DNA of 64,000 bases from Streptomyces natalensis ATCC 27448 (lineage in GTDB: Bacteria > Actinomycetota > Actinomycetes > Streptomycetales > Streptomycetaceae). The first letter of the stretch is position 1, and each line of letters begins with the position of its first letter. This document shows, one piece after another, positions 49,903 through 57,372 of the stretch. Under the pieces are notes generated by a model that saw only the letters and a program-made list of their open reading frames with translations, was not told the DNA's origin and did not search any database. The stretch covers positions 186,001-250,000 of the forward strand of contig NZ_JRKI01000034.1 of the NCBI RefSeq assembly GCF_000935125.1. The letters are read 5' to 3'. A program made the position numbers and the translations under genes.

Positions 49903-50511
49903 ATGAGTCGTGGTTCCCATCGCTGGTCCCGAATAAGTGGCAAGTCCCGTGCGGCGATCGCCGTGGCGGCGGCCAGCGCGATCGGCGCCGTGACCGTCGG
50001 CGTCTCGAACGCGAGCACCGCCGAACCTCACCACCAGGCGGCCGCCAAGACCTCCCAGGCGCCCCACACGGCGAAGGGCAAGACCCACTCCCCGTCCCCC
50101 ACCCGCGAGGTCCTGACCGCGATCAACCGGGCACGCGCCGCCCAGCATCTGCCGCCCTACACCCTCACGCACGGGCTCAACCGCAGCGCGCAGCAGCACA
50201 ACCAGCAGATGGCCAACGGCTGCGGCCTGTCCCACCAATGCCCTGGAGAGCCCGCGTTGGGCGACCGGGAAACGGCCGCGGGCGTGCACTGGAACGCGGC
50301 CGGAGAGAACATCGGCGAGGCGTCGTCCGGGCCTGCACGCGCCCGGATCGCCTCTGCCGCGGTCGGCCTGACCCGGGACATGCTGGCCGAGAAGCCACCG
50401 AATGACGGCCACCGGCAGAACATCCTCAGCCGGAGTTTCCACCACATCGGCATCGCCGTTCACCGGGACGCGCACGGCATCGTCTGGATGACGCAGGACT
50501 TCTCCAACTGA
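49903..50511 (+). CDS. Secreted CAP/SCP-domain protein
   Basis: A 202-residue exported protein. The signal peptide is in residues about 1-40 (SRAAIAVAAASAIGAVTVGV). After a 30-residue polar linker, residues about 65-202 form a CAP domain: INRARAAQHLPPYTLTHGLN, MANGCGLSHQCPGE with a probable disulfide, AGENIGEASSG, NDGHRQNIL and the end IVWMTQDFSN. It is a close paralogue of the CAP domain of the sigma fusion upstream; long blocks such as MANGCGLSHQCPGE and IASAAVGLTR are identical. The ATG has an aaggag site. The putative ECF promoter precedes it and a hairpin follows. CAP proteins bind lipids or wall parts in other organisms; here the biochemical role is unknown. Confidence 0.84.
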   Translation: MSRGSHRWSRISGKSRAAIAVAAASAIGAVTVGVSNASTAEPHHQAAAKTSQAPHTAKGKTHSPSPTREVLTAINRARAAQHLPPYTLTHGLNRSAQQHNQQMANGCGLSHQCPGEPALGDRETAAGVHWNAAGENIGEASSGPARARIASAAVGLTRDMLAEKPPNDGHRQNILSRSFHHIGIAVHRDAHGIVWMTQDFSN

Positions 50512-50547
50512 GCCCGTCACCGCGCCGATAGGCGGGGCCGAGGCGAG

Positions 50548-50575
50548 GCCGACAAGTGACAACGCACTTGTCGGC
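50548..50575 (+). terminator. Strong hairpin terminator after the CAP gene
   Basis: Perfect 11-base arms GCCGACAAGTG (50548-50558) and CACTTGTCGGC (50565-50575) with a 6-base loop, 37 bases after the stop. It separates transcription of the CAP gene from the papain-like protease gene. Confidence 0.75.
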
Positions 50576-50693
50576 ACATCAATCGCGGATGTCAGGTGCC
50601 TGACCTGTCGCGCGTACTACCGCCCGCGCCTCTCTCTCCCCCCCGGCCCCCCACCTCCCCCGGCATCACCCCCCAACCTCAAGGAGTACTTCG

Positions 50694-51680
50694 ATGAGCC
50701 CTGGTTCCCACCGCTGGACCCGGATGAGCGGCAAGTCCCGTGCGGCGATCGCCGTGGCGGCGGCCGGTGCGATCGGCGCCGTGACCGTCGGCGTCTCGAA
50801 CGCGAGCACCGCGGATCCGCACGACCAGGCGGCGGCCAAGGCGTCCCAGGCACCCCGCGCGGCCGCGCACACGCCCCACCACCGGTACGCCACCGGCGCC
50901 GTACCGTCGCACGACGCGTGGCGAAAGGCCGTGCTCGACAAGCCGCTTCAGCCGCGGCTGGCGGCCATCGCACCCCACGCCCCCGTCGGTGCAGTGCGTA
51001 CCACCAAGAAGGCGGCGCTTCCGGTCAGCGTCGACCTGACCAGATTCACGGCCCGGCCCGGCGACCAGGGGCAGGTCGGTTCCTGCGCCGCCTGGGCCGT
51101 CGACTACACCGCCTACAGCGTCCTGGAGCACGAGCAGAAGATCTCCGGTGGCCCCCAGGCACCCATGTACACCTACAGCCAGATCGCCAAGGGACAGAAC
51201 ATAGGAACGTCCCTGGGCGCCCACCTCGGCATTGCCAAGCAGCAGGGCATCGACTCCAAGTCCCACTACTGGCAGGGGGACTTCGACTACTCGACGCAGC
51301 CGACCGCCGGCGAACAGCGCAACGCGGCGAAGTGGAAGCTGACCGGCTATACGCCGCTGCACACCGGAAGCCAGATCAAGGCCGAGGTGAAGGCCGCCCT
51401 GGCCAAGGGCGAGCCCGTCGTCATCGCCATCCCGGTGCACAACAGCTTCTTCGACATCACCCCGCAGCAGTCCCGGTCGTACTCCTACTACCCGGCGGCC
51501 GGCGACCCCGAGGTCGGGGGCCATGCGATCACCATCGTCGGCTACACCAGCAAGGGCGTGAAGATCGAGAACTCCTGGGGCTCCGGCTGGGCCGACCACG
51601 GGTTCGTCAACCTGTCCTGGAAGTTCCTGGCCGACCAGGCATGGGAGGCCAACGCGGTCGGCAAGCTCGTCAAGCGCTGA
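50694..51680 (+). CDS. Secreted papain-like cysteine protease (C1 family)
   Basis: A 328-residue exported protease. Catalytic residues are Cys131 (QVGSCAAWA), His277 (GGHAITIVGY) and Asn293 (IENSWGSGW), the full papain triad. Residues 1-40 are a signal peptide almost identical to that of the CAP gene upstream, including the DNA and the aaggagta ribosome site. Residues about 45-110 may act as a short propeptide. The gene begins after the CAP terminator, and I see no copy of the GTTATCC-N15-GTCTC motif in front, so its promoter differs. A hairpin terminator follows. It could cut the CAP protein or the external part of the sigma fusion, but this is a guess from position only. Confidence 0.86.
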   Translation: MSPGSHRWTRMSGKSRAAIAVAAAGAIGAVTVGVSNASTADPHDQAAAKASQAPRAAAHTPHHRYATGAVPSHDAWRKAVLDKPLQPRLAAIAPHAPVGAVRTTKKAALPVSVDLTRFTARPGDQGQVGSCAAWAVDYTAYSVLEHEQKISGGPQAPMYTYSQIAKGQNIGTSLGAHLGIAKQQGIDSKSHYWQGDFDYSTQPTAGEQRNAAKWKLTGYTPLHTGSQIKAEVKAALAKGEPVVIAIPVHNSFFDITPQQSRSYSYYPAAGDPEVGGHAITIVGYTSKGVKIENSWGSGWADHGFVNLSWKFLADQAWEANAVGKLVKR

Positions 51681-51706
51681 GCATCCCAGCACCTCGCACA
51701 GCCGGT

Positions 51707-51731
51707 GGCCGGGCCCTCATGGGGCCCGGCC
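51707..51731 (+). terminator. Hairpin terminator after the cysteine protease
   Basis: Perfect 10-base arms GGCCGGGCCC (51707-51716) and GGGCCCGGCC (51722-51731) with a 5-base loop, 27 bases after the stop codon. Confidence 0.75.
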
Positions 51732-51830
51732 TTCCGGGAGCGAGCTTGCCGTTGACGTCGCCTCAGGGACAACTGAGGGTCATCTACCGGGTTTTCCCTG
51801 ATGGCTGCGCGGCCGTTCTGCCTCAGGCTC

Positions 51831-53117
51831 ATGGACATGAGTTCTGAAGCCTTGTCGAGTAACTGCCGAACAACCACCGAGCGCGTCCGCCCTGCTCGCC
51901 TGTCACGGGTGGCACTGGCCTGCACGGCCCTGACAGCCGTGGTCATGAGTACTGGCGTCCCTGCCGCCCCTGCCGTCGCTGCCCCGTCCCAGAGACCCAC
52001 GGCCCGGTCCTTGTCCGTCGCGCCGGCTCTTGCGCCGCTGAATCCGGCCGCACTTCAGCAGGCGATCTCCAGCGCTCCCGACAGAGTGACGGCGGTACTG
52101 GCCAGAGTCAGCGGATCGGCCGGGCGCTGGACGGGCACCTTCGGTACGGCCGATGTGACCACCCAGGCGCCGGTTGAACCCGAGGGCCGGTTCCGGCTCG
52201 GCAGTGTCACCAAGATGTTCATCGCCACCGTGGTGCTCCAGTTGGCCGCCGAACACCGGGTCGATCTCCACCGCCCCGTCCAGGAGTACCTCCCTGATGT
52301 GCTGCCCGACACATACCCACCGATCTCCGTGCGTCGACTGCTCAACTACACCAGCGGCCTGGCCGAGTTGACGGAGAAGGATCTGCCCATGGATCCGCAG
52401 GGGATCGTGGAGCATCGCTTCGACGACCATCCGCTCGCCGAGCTGGTCGCCAAGGCCGTCCGGCACCCCCGGCTTTTCGACGAGCCCGGCTCCATGCAGA
52501 GCTACGGGGCCACCGGCTACTACGTCGCCGCAATGCTCGTCGAGAAACTGACCGGCCACAGCTACCAGCAGGAGATCACCAACCGCATAGTGCGGCCGCT
52601 GCGCCTGCGGCACACGACCGCCCCGGAAATCGACCCGACCATCCCCGGTCCGCATGCCCACGGCTATATCACCGTCCCCCAACCATGCGGTGGGAGCTGC
52701 CTGAAGGACATCACCGAGCAGAACCCGGGCGCCGGAGGGATGATCTCCACCACGGCCGACCTGGACCGCTTCATGACGGAGCTGTTCCGCGGACGGCTCC
52801 TGTCGCCCGCCCAACTCGGCGAGATGCTCACCGTCCCCGACGTCCCCTACCTGGGCGGCTCCGACCGCGACCCGGGCCACGGCCGGGCCTACTACGGCGC
52901 GGGCCCGATGCGCGCCACCGTCGGCGGCATCACCGTATGGGGCAAAACCGGCAGTACCTTCGGCTACACCGACGGCATGTTCGTCACACCCGACCTGCGC
53001 CGGCGCCTCGTCTACTCGTTCAACCCCACCACGGGCGGCGGCAACGACCTCGCCCTCGTCAACCGGATACTGTCCGCGGCCTTCGCAGATCGCCTGGCCG
53101 GTGGCCGCGCACAGTGA
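51831..53117 (+). CDS. Secreted serine hydrolase, class C beta-lactamase/DD-peptidase family
   Basis: About 428 residues. A signal peptide (ALACTALTAVVMSTGVPAAPAVAA) ends near residue 50. The catalytic motifs are SVTK (Ser125, Lys128), a YGA box in SYGATGYYVAAMLVEKLTG near residue 224 where YSN or YAN is usual, and WGKTG (Lys372) in the third motif. RRLLNYTSGLAELTE is typical of the esterase/D-alanyl-D-alanine carboxypeptidase branch, so an R61-type carboxypeptidase or esterase is more likely than a true beta-lactamase. The start is uncertain: ATG 51801, 51831 or 51837 are in frame and none has a good ribosome site. Confidence 0.82.
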   Translation: MDMSSEALSSNCRTTTERVRPARLSRVALACTALTAVVMSTGVPAAPAVAAPSQRPTARSLSVAPALAPLNPAALQQAISSAPDRVTAVLARVSGSAGRWTGTFGTADVTTQAPVEPEGRFRLGSVTKMFIATVVLQLAAEHRVDLHRPVQEYLPDVLPDTYPPISVRRLLNYTSGLAELTEKDLPMDPQGIVEHRFDDHPLAELVAKAVRHPRLFDEPGSMQSYGATGYYVAAMLVEKLTGHSYQQEITNRIVRPLRLRHTTAPEIDPTIPGPHAHGYITVPQPCGGSCLKDITEQNPGAGGMISTTADLDRFMTELFRGRLLSPAQLGEMLTVPDVPYLGGSDRDPGHGRAYYGAGPMRATVGGITVWGKTGSTFGYTDGMFVTPDLRRRLVYSFNPTTGGGNDLALVNRILSAAFADRLAGGRAQ

Positions 53118-53181
53118 GGGCCTGGGCCTCAGAAAGCCCACCACCCGCATGCGCCTGCCCGCGAGCGGTGGGTCAGTACAC

Positions 53182-54303
53182 CTACCGCGCCGTCACGATC
53201 ACATAGCCGACCTTCCTTACCCGACCGTGGTGGGCGACCACCGTCACGGGGTAGCGGCCCGGCTTGAGGCCGGCGCGGACGGTGGCCGTGTTCAAGTAGC
53301 GCGGATCATCGCCGTCGGATGCCTTGCTGTCATCGCGATTGAGGCGGAGGACGTGGGTGAACGCCGGGGAGGTGGCGGTCAGCCGCGTCTCCTCGCCCGG
53401 GTCCGGGACCGCGTCGCGCCACATGACCGCGACCCGCCCTCCAGGACGGACCTTGAAGTCGCGTCGGTGCGGGCTGTCGGCGTAGCCAAGGCCCGGGTCG
53501 TAGAGGGCTGGGCCGTGCACCTTGCCGAGATAGTCGGGGTCGCCGGGGCGGGACGCCCGGATCTTCAGCCGCTTCTTGGCGATGCGATGACCGTGCGGGC
53601 CGTACAGCGTGAAGGTGTACGTACCGTCCGCCAGCCCGGGTTTGAGCGCCGTTCCGGCCAGAAACGCCCGGGGGTTGTAGAAGTCGTACCGCTCGTCGTG
53701 GACGAGACGCGCGGGCCGGTGCAGAGCCGCGGACCGTACGGTGAAGCGGGTGCCCCGCTCACCGGGGTACAGATCGTCGAAGTTCAGCCACACCGACTCC
53801 CCGGGACGGGCCACCTCCGACCCGAACGTCACGGTGAATGACGGACGCTCGGAACGCAAGACGTGGATCTTGTCGCGAGCGACGGTGCGGCCCGCGACGG
53901 AGACCGAGAGCGGGTACCAGCCGGGCTTGACCGTCATCGCGAGGGGGCGTGTGGCCCCGTAGGAGGCGTCGTCCTGCCATCGCAACCGCACGGGCCCGCC
54001 GAACGCCGGCGAGTGGGCGGTCACCGCGTCGTGCCCCTGCGCGCGGGTGATGGAATCGAGCCGCATACTGATCAGTTGGCCGGGACGGGCGTCGAGATTG
54101 CCGCTCAGGTCCAACTCGGGGTTGAAGGGCGGCGTGTGGGTGGGCGTGTGCGCAGGCTTGCTCGGGCCATTACCCGCGGCCTTGTGTGCACCGTGGCCGG
54201 ACACGCCCGGACTCTGCCCCGCCCCTGTCGCACCCGCCCCAGGAGCACACCCGCACAGCACCAGACCGGCCGCCGCAAGCCCCACCAGCCTCGACCAGTT
54301 CAT
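53182..54303 (-). CDS. Secreted lipoprotein of unknown function with repeated beta domains
   Basis: A 373-residue protein with a lipoprotein signal: WSRLVGLAAAGLVLCGCAPG, lipobox LCGC. After a His/Pro/Thr-rich linker come about three beta-rich units of 90-100 residues that each contain PG(E/W/R)-x-V-like turns (KPGWYPLSVSVAGRTV, ARPGESVWLNFDDLYPG, VRPGGRVAVMWRDAVPDPGE). They probably are Ig-like domains on the cell surface. The ATG at 54303 has gggggag 6 bases upstream, which decides it against the in-frame ATG at 54315. No relative is recognised. It converges on the beta-lactamase-like gene. Confidence 0.7.
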   Translation of the reverse strand: MNWSRLVGLAAAGLVLCGCAPGAGATGAGQSPGVSGHGAHKAAGNGPSKPAHTPTHTPPFNPELDLSGNLDARPGQLISMRLDSITRAQGHDAVTAHSPAFGGPVRLRWQDDASYGATRPLAMTVKPGWYPLSVSVAGRTVARDKIHVLRSERPSFTVTFGSEVARPGESVWLNFDDLYPGERGTRFTVRSAALHRPARLVHDERYDFYNPRAFLAGTALKPGLADGTYTFTLYGPHGHRIAKKRLKIRASRPGDPDYLGKVHGPALYDPGLGYADSPHRRDFKVRPGGRVAVMWRDAVPDPGEETRLTATSPAFTHVLRLNRDDSKASDGDDPRYLNTATVRAGLKPGRYPVTVVAHHGRVRKVGYVIVTAR

Positions 54304-54581
54304 CGTCTCCCCCATGTCCAAGTGCTTGGTCACTGGCAGAGATGGCGGTAAGGCGCTGTTGGTTGTCTGCGGACAGCAGGATTTACGGCATATAGCGGAT
54401 AAATAGGATCGTTCCGCCGCTGACGCGGTGGACGCAGAGCCAAGTGACTGTGGAATCACGGCTAACGACACCTGGTCGGCACCCCGGCACTCTGAAGGAG
54501 GCAGCTGGACGGCATGGCCCGGACCAGCAGCCGGAGCGTCGGCCCCGACGGGGGATTCGATCGCGCCTGGATCGCGTACGC

Positions 54582-54636
54582 CACGTGGATCACGTCGCGC
54601 CACGTGGATCACGACACGTCACGTCACGTGGATCAC
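54582..54636. repeat. Three direct copies of CACGTGGATCAC upstream of the I36-like gene
   Basis: CACGTGGATCAC occurs at 54582-54593, 54601-54612 and 54625-54636, with related CACGTC pieces between. The array ends 35 bases before the ATG at 54672, so it lies in the promoter or leader. Repeated sites of this sort often bind a regulator cooperatively. Confidence 0.7.
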
Positions 54637-54671
54637 GTCAACAGACAAGAACCAGTGAAACGGGAGACATC

Positions 54672-55046
54672 ATGCGTATTCGTCTCATAGCCGCTGCGGG
54701 CGCCGCCGCCGCTGCGCTCTCGCTCGGCGCCGCGCTGCCGGCCTTCGCCAACAGCCACGCGAGTGTCGCCGCGCCTCTGGCCAAGGGGGCGAAGGTCAAG
54801 GTTTTCCAGGACGCCAAGTACAAGAACAGGAACACGACCTTCACGGAGAACATGTGGAATCTGAAGCACGACGGCTGGAACGACACGATCAGTTCCGCCA
54901 TCAACGAGGGCAAGCGCGCGGTCACCTTCTCCTCCGAACCGTACTTCCACGGCGCCCACTTCTCCCTCGCACCGGGCTACCGGCTACCGGCTACCGGCTA
55001 CCGGGATGCGTACGTTGTCGGCGTCGGCTCCCTCACCTTTCACTGA
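54672..55046 (+). CDS. Secreted beta/gamma-crystallin-like, I36-type peptidase-inhibitor-like protein
   Basis: A 124-residue exported protein with signal peptide LIAAAGAAAAALSLGAALPA (cleavage near 27). The mature part has one beta/gamma-crystallin Greek-key unit: VKVFQDAKYKNRNTTFTENM, then WNDTISSAINEGKRAVTF and FHGAHFSLAPG. This is the pattern of the Streptomyces metalloproteinase inhibitor family (I36) and related spore or surface proteins. Near the end a seven-base repeat, ctaccgg, occurs four times and gives GYRLPATGYRD, an insertion relative to the family. The gene lies among many secreted protease genes. Three CACGTGGATCAC boxes precede it. Confidence 0.76.
   Translation: MRIRLIAAAGAAAAALSLGAALPAFANSHASVAAPLAKGAKVKVFQDAKYKNRNTTFTENMWNLKHDGWNDTISSAINEGKRAVTFSSEPYFHGAHFSLAPGYRLPATGYRDAYVVGVGSLTFH
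54977..55004 (+). repeat. Heptanucleotide tandem repeat inside the I36-like gene
   Basis: CTACCGG is repeated four times without error in coding sequence. The unit length is not a multiple of three, so gain or loss of one copy shifts the frame about 14 codons from the end. Confidence 0.8.
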
Positions 55047-55132
55047 CGGCGAGTCATTGCCGGTCAAGATGCGGCACCGGACCGGCCCCGACCAGTGCAC
55101 CACCGACCGGACGACCGGGAGACCCACCCGAC

Positions 55133-56122
55133 CTACTCACCCACCCGACATACCTCCTCCCGATAGTTCGTAGGCGGCATGCCATAGGCGGTCCGGAAGG
55201 CACGGGTGAAGTCGGCCGCCCGAGGAAAGCCCCACCTGGCGGCGATCGTGTGGATGGGGAGGTTGCGGAGGGCGGTGTCGGCGAGGTCGCGGCGGGTGCG
55301 TTCGAGGCGCTGGCGGCGGATCCAGGCGGCGACGGTGACCTCTTCGTCCTCGAAGACGCGGTACAGATAGCTGACGGATATGTGGTGGGCAGCAGCGACC
55401 ATACTGGGCGTCAGATCGGGGTCGGCCAGGTGATGTTGGATGAACCCCTGGATACGCAGGAGCAGGGCGCGCCGACGGGTCTCCGGCGCTAGCACGTCCT
55501 CGGCGTCGAGGGTGTGGGCCAGCAGCGTGTTGACCAGGTCGAGGGCCACCGTCCCCAGTCGGGGCCCGTCGGAGGGCCGGTAGGAGCCGCTGTCCCTGCA
55601 TACCTGGGTCAGGAACTGTGCCAGCAGGGCACCGACGCCCTCCCGCCCCGACATCCGCCGGTTGACGAGCTGCTCGACGCCCTTGGTAGGCAGGGACAGC
55701 ATCTCCCGGGGGACGAAGACTCCCGTCCCCCGCACCCGATCCTGGCTCTCACCGCTGCCCATCTCCACATGATGGGGGCGTGAGGTGTCCACGAGGATCA
55801 GGTCACCCACGCCGTACCAGGCATCGCCACCGGGATGGACGACCTTCGTGCTCCCGCTAGTGGCAAGAGACAGGTGGTAGTGCCCCGGGTCGGACCGCCG
55901 GACCAGCTGCGCCGTGCGCCGCACGGTCATCGGCGTGTGCTCAGTCGTACGCAAGCGCACGGCGCCGAGGTCCAGGATGCGCTGTGAGACAGCGAAGTCG
56001 GTCACGTGGTCGTCACTGAGAACTTCCATGGGCATGAAGCTCCCGACGACCTGCTCACGCCAGTAGTCGAACCGGTCCGCCGGAGCCACCTCGTCGCTTC
56101 GGAACACCATCTCGCCGAGCAT
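55133..56122 (-). CDS. AraC-family regulator with AraC-binding-like domain
   Basis: A 329-residue regulator. Residues about 1-180 resemble the AraC-binding-like domain common in streptomycetes (FRSDEVAPADRFDYWREQVV, RRSDPGHYHLSLATSGSTKV, GDLILVDTSRPH). Residues about 225-325 are the two-unit helix-turn-helix (TPSMVAAAHHISVSYLYRVF; WGFPRAADFTRAFRTAYGMP). The ATG at 56122 has gggggag upstream. No adjacent gene is an obvious target; the I36-like gene is 86 bases from its 3' end and convergent. Confidence 0.86.
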   Translation of the reverse strand: MLGEMVFRSDEVAPADRFDYWREQVVGSFMPMEVLSDDHVTDFAVSQRILDLGAVRLRTTEHTPMTVRRTAQLVRRSDPGHYHLSLATSGSTKVVHPGGDAWYGVGDLILVDTSRPHHVEMGSGESQDRVRGTGVFVPREMLSLPTKGVEQLVNRRMSGREGVGALLAQFLTQVCRDSGSYRPSDGPRLGTVALDLVNTLLAHTLDAEDVLAPETRRRALLLRIQGFIQHHLADPDLTPSMVAAAHHISVSYLYRVFEDEEVTVAAWIRRQRLERTRRDLADTALRNLPIHTIAARWGFPRAADFTRAFRTAYGMPPTNYREEVCRVGE

Positions 56123-56318
56123 GAATCTCCCCCGCCTTGGGCCCCCACCCGTGCAAGGCGATCGTACGGCGACGTCGAGGGCGACGGACCGCAAAGGGGC
56201 CACCCAGTTCGCACGCTCGCATGCGCCGCACCGAGCAACGTTTGCCACGTCTGCCAGCCGGCCGAGGTCGCCGATCCGGGCCCGGAAGGCGGATCACGGC
56301 ACGTCTGTCGCCGGTCCG

Positions 56319-56825
56319 TCAGCTGATCTGGGCACCGTCTTGCCCGTCTTGCCCGCCTTGCCCGTCATTCTCGCCATCGGCGCCCGCCAGCCCTTCGTGG
56401 ACGCGTAGCAGCAACCCTTGGAGCAGTTGGCGTTCCTTCGTGTCCAGCGGTGCGAGCACCTTGGCCTGCACGGTTCGGGCTTCGGCGTCCAGGTCCGCCA
56501 GGACGGCCCGCCCGGCGGGGGTGAGGGACACGGAGACCCGCCGCCGGTCCACCGTGTCACGTGCCCGGTCGACGTATCCGGCGGCGGCCAACTGGTCGAC
56601 CGCCTTGGCCATATCGCTCGGGTCCACGCCCAGCCGGACGACCAGATCGCGCTGGGCATGCGGCCCGAAGTCGGCCAGCGCGGCGAGGACCGCCATGTCC
56701 CACAGTCGCAGGCCACGTTCGGCCAGCCGCTCGGCCAGCAGGCCGCGGGCGGTCTTGCCGACCCGGGAGAGCAGGTAGGTGCTGAGATCCAGCAGCGTTG
56801 GCGGGGTGGATCGTTCGGTGGCCAT
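56319..56825 (-). CDS. MarR-family transcriptional regulator
   Basis: A 168-residue MarR protein. The winged helix is DFGPHAQRDLVVRLGVDPSD followed by MAKAVDQLAAAGYVDR and RRRVSVSLTPAGRAVL. The last 15 residues are a Gly/Asp/Gln-rich tail (GENDGQGGQDGQDGAQIS). It is divergent from a VOC-family gene with a perfect palindrome between them, so it likely represses itself and that gene in response to a small molecule. Confidence 0.86.
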   Translation of the reverse strand: MATERSTPPTLLDLSTYLLSRVGKTARGLLAERLAERGLRLWDMAVLAALADFGPHAQRDLVVRLGVDPSDMAKAVDQLAAAGYVDRARDTVDRRRVSVSLTPAGRAVLADLDAEARTVQAKVLAPLDTKERQLLQGLLLRVHEGLAGADGENDGQGGQDGQDGAQIS

Positions 56826-56850
56826 GGTGCGATTCTAAGGTCCCCACCTA

Positions 56851-56870
56851 TAGTGGGTGCCAACCCACTA
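56851..56870. promoter_or_regulatory. Palindromic operator between the MarR and VOC genes
   Basis: TAGTGGGT-GCCA-ACCCACTA, perfect 8-base arms with a 4-base spacer, 26 bases from the MarR start and about 49 from the VOC start. It is the expected kind of site for a MarR dimer. Confidence 0.7.
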
Positions 56871-56876
56871 ATTTTT

Positions 56877-56904
56877 GCCGACCGCCGACCGCCGACCGCC
56901 GACC
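56877..56904. repeat. Heptanucleotide repeat in the VOC-gene leader
   Basis: GCCGACC is repeated four times (56877-56904), directly before the ribosome site gagga of the VOC gene. Changes in copy number would alter promoter or leader spacing. Confidence 0.75.
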
Positions 56905-56918
56905 CGAGGAGCCCTGCC

Positions 56919-57326
56919 GTGGATGCCCTCTACCCTCGCCTGCTCGTCACCCGCTTCACCGAGTGCTTCACCTTCTACAAGGCGATCCTGCCGCCGCTGA
57001 TCGGCGCAGACCTCGTCAAGGGCACTCCGGAGGGCCCCTACGCCAACTGGGACGTCGACGACGAGGCCGTCCTGGTGCTGTTCGACCGTGGCGCGATGGC
57101 CGCAACCATCGGCACCGGGACGCTTCCCGCAGAACCCCGACCGGCGCAGGACACCGCCATGCTCGTCTTCCGGGTGGACGACGTGGACAAGCGGATGGCC
57201 CTCTGCCTGGAACACGGTGGCCGTCTCGTCGCCGCCCCGACCGACCGCCCGGAGTGGGGCCCGAACCTGCGCAGCGCCCACCTGCGGGACCCCGACGGCC
57301 ACCTGATCGAGCTTCAGTCCTACTAG
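56919..57326 (+). CDS. VOC-family (glyoxalase/bleomycin-resistance-like) protein
   Basis: A 135-residue single VOC unit: YPRLLVTRFTECFTFYKAIL at the start, then VLVLFDRGAMAATIG, MLVFRVDDVDKRMALCLEHG and the end HLRDPDGHLIELQSY. The last Glu is a typical metal or substrate ligand of the fold. It may detoxify or bind a small molecule. The GTG at 56919 follows gagga by 8 bases. It is divergent from the MarR regulator, with the palindromic operator and a heptanucleotide repeat between. Confidence 0.84.
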   Translation: MDALYPRLLVTRFTECFTFYKAILPPLIGADLVKGTPEGPYANWDVDDEAVLVLFDRGAMAATIGTGTLPAEPRPAQDTAMLVFRVDDVDKRMALCLEHGGRLVAAPTDRPEWGPNLRSAHLRDPDGHLIELQSY

Positions 57327-57372
57327 TCGGTTCCGTCCTGCCAGTCGGTCCTACCAGCGGGATTCCTCGCCA

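Noticed and set aside
51831..53117. A true beta-lactamase resistance gene.
   Set aside because: The second motif is YGA rather than YSN/YAN and the sequence fits the carboxypeptidase/esterase branch; resistance cannot be claimed.
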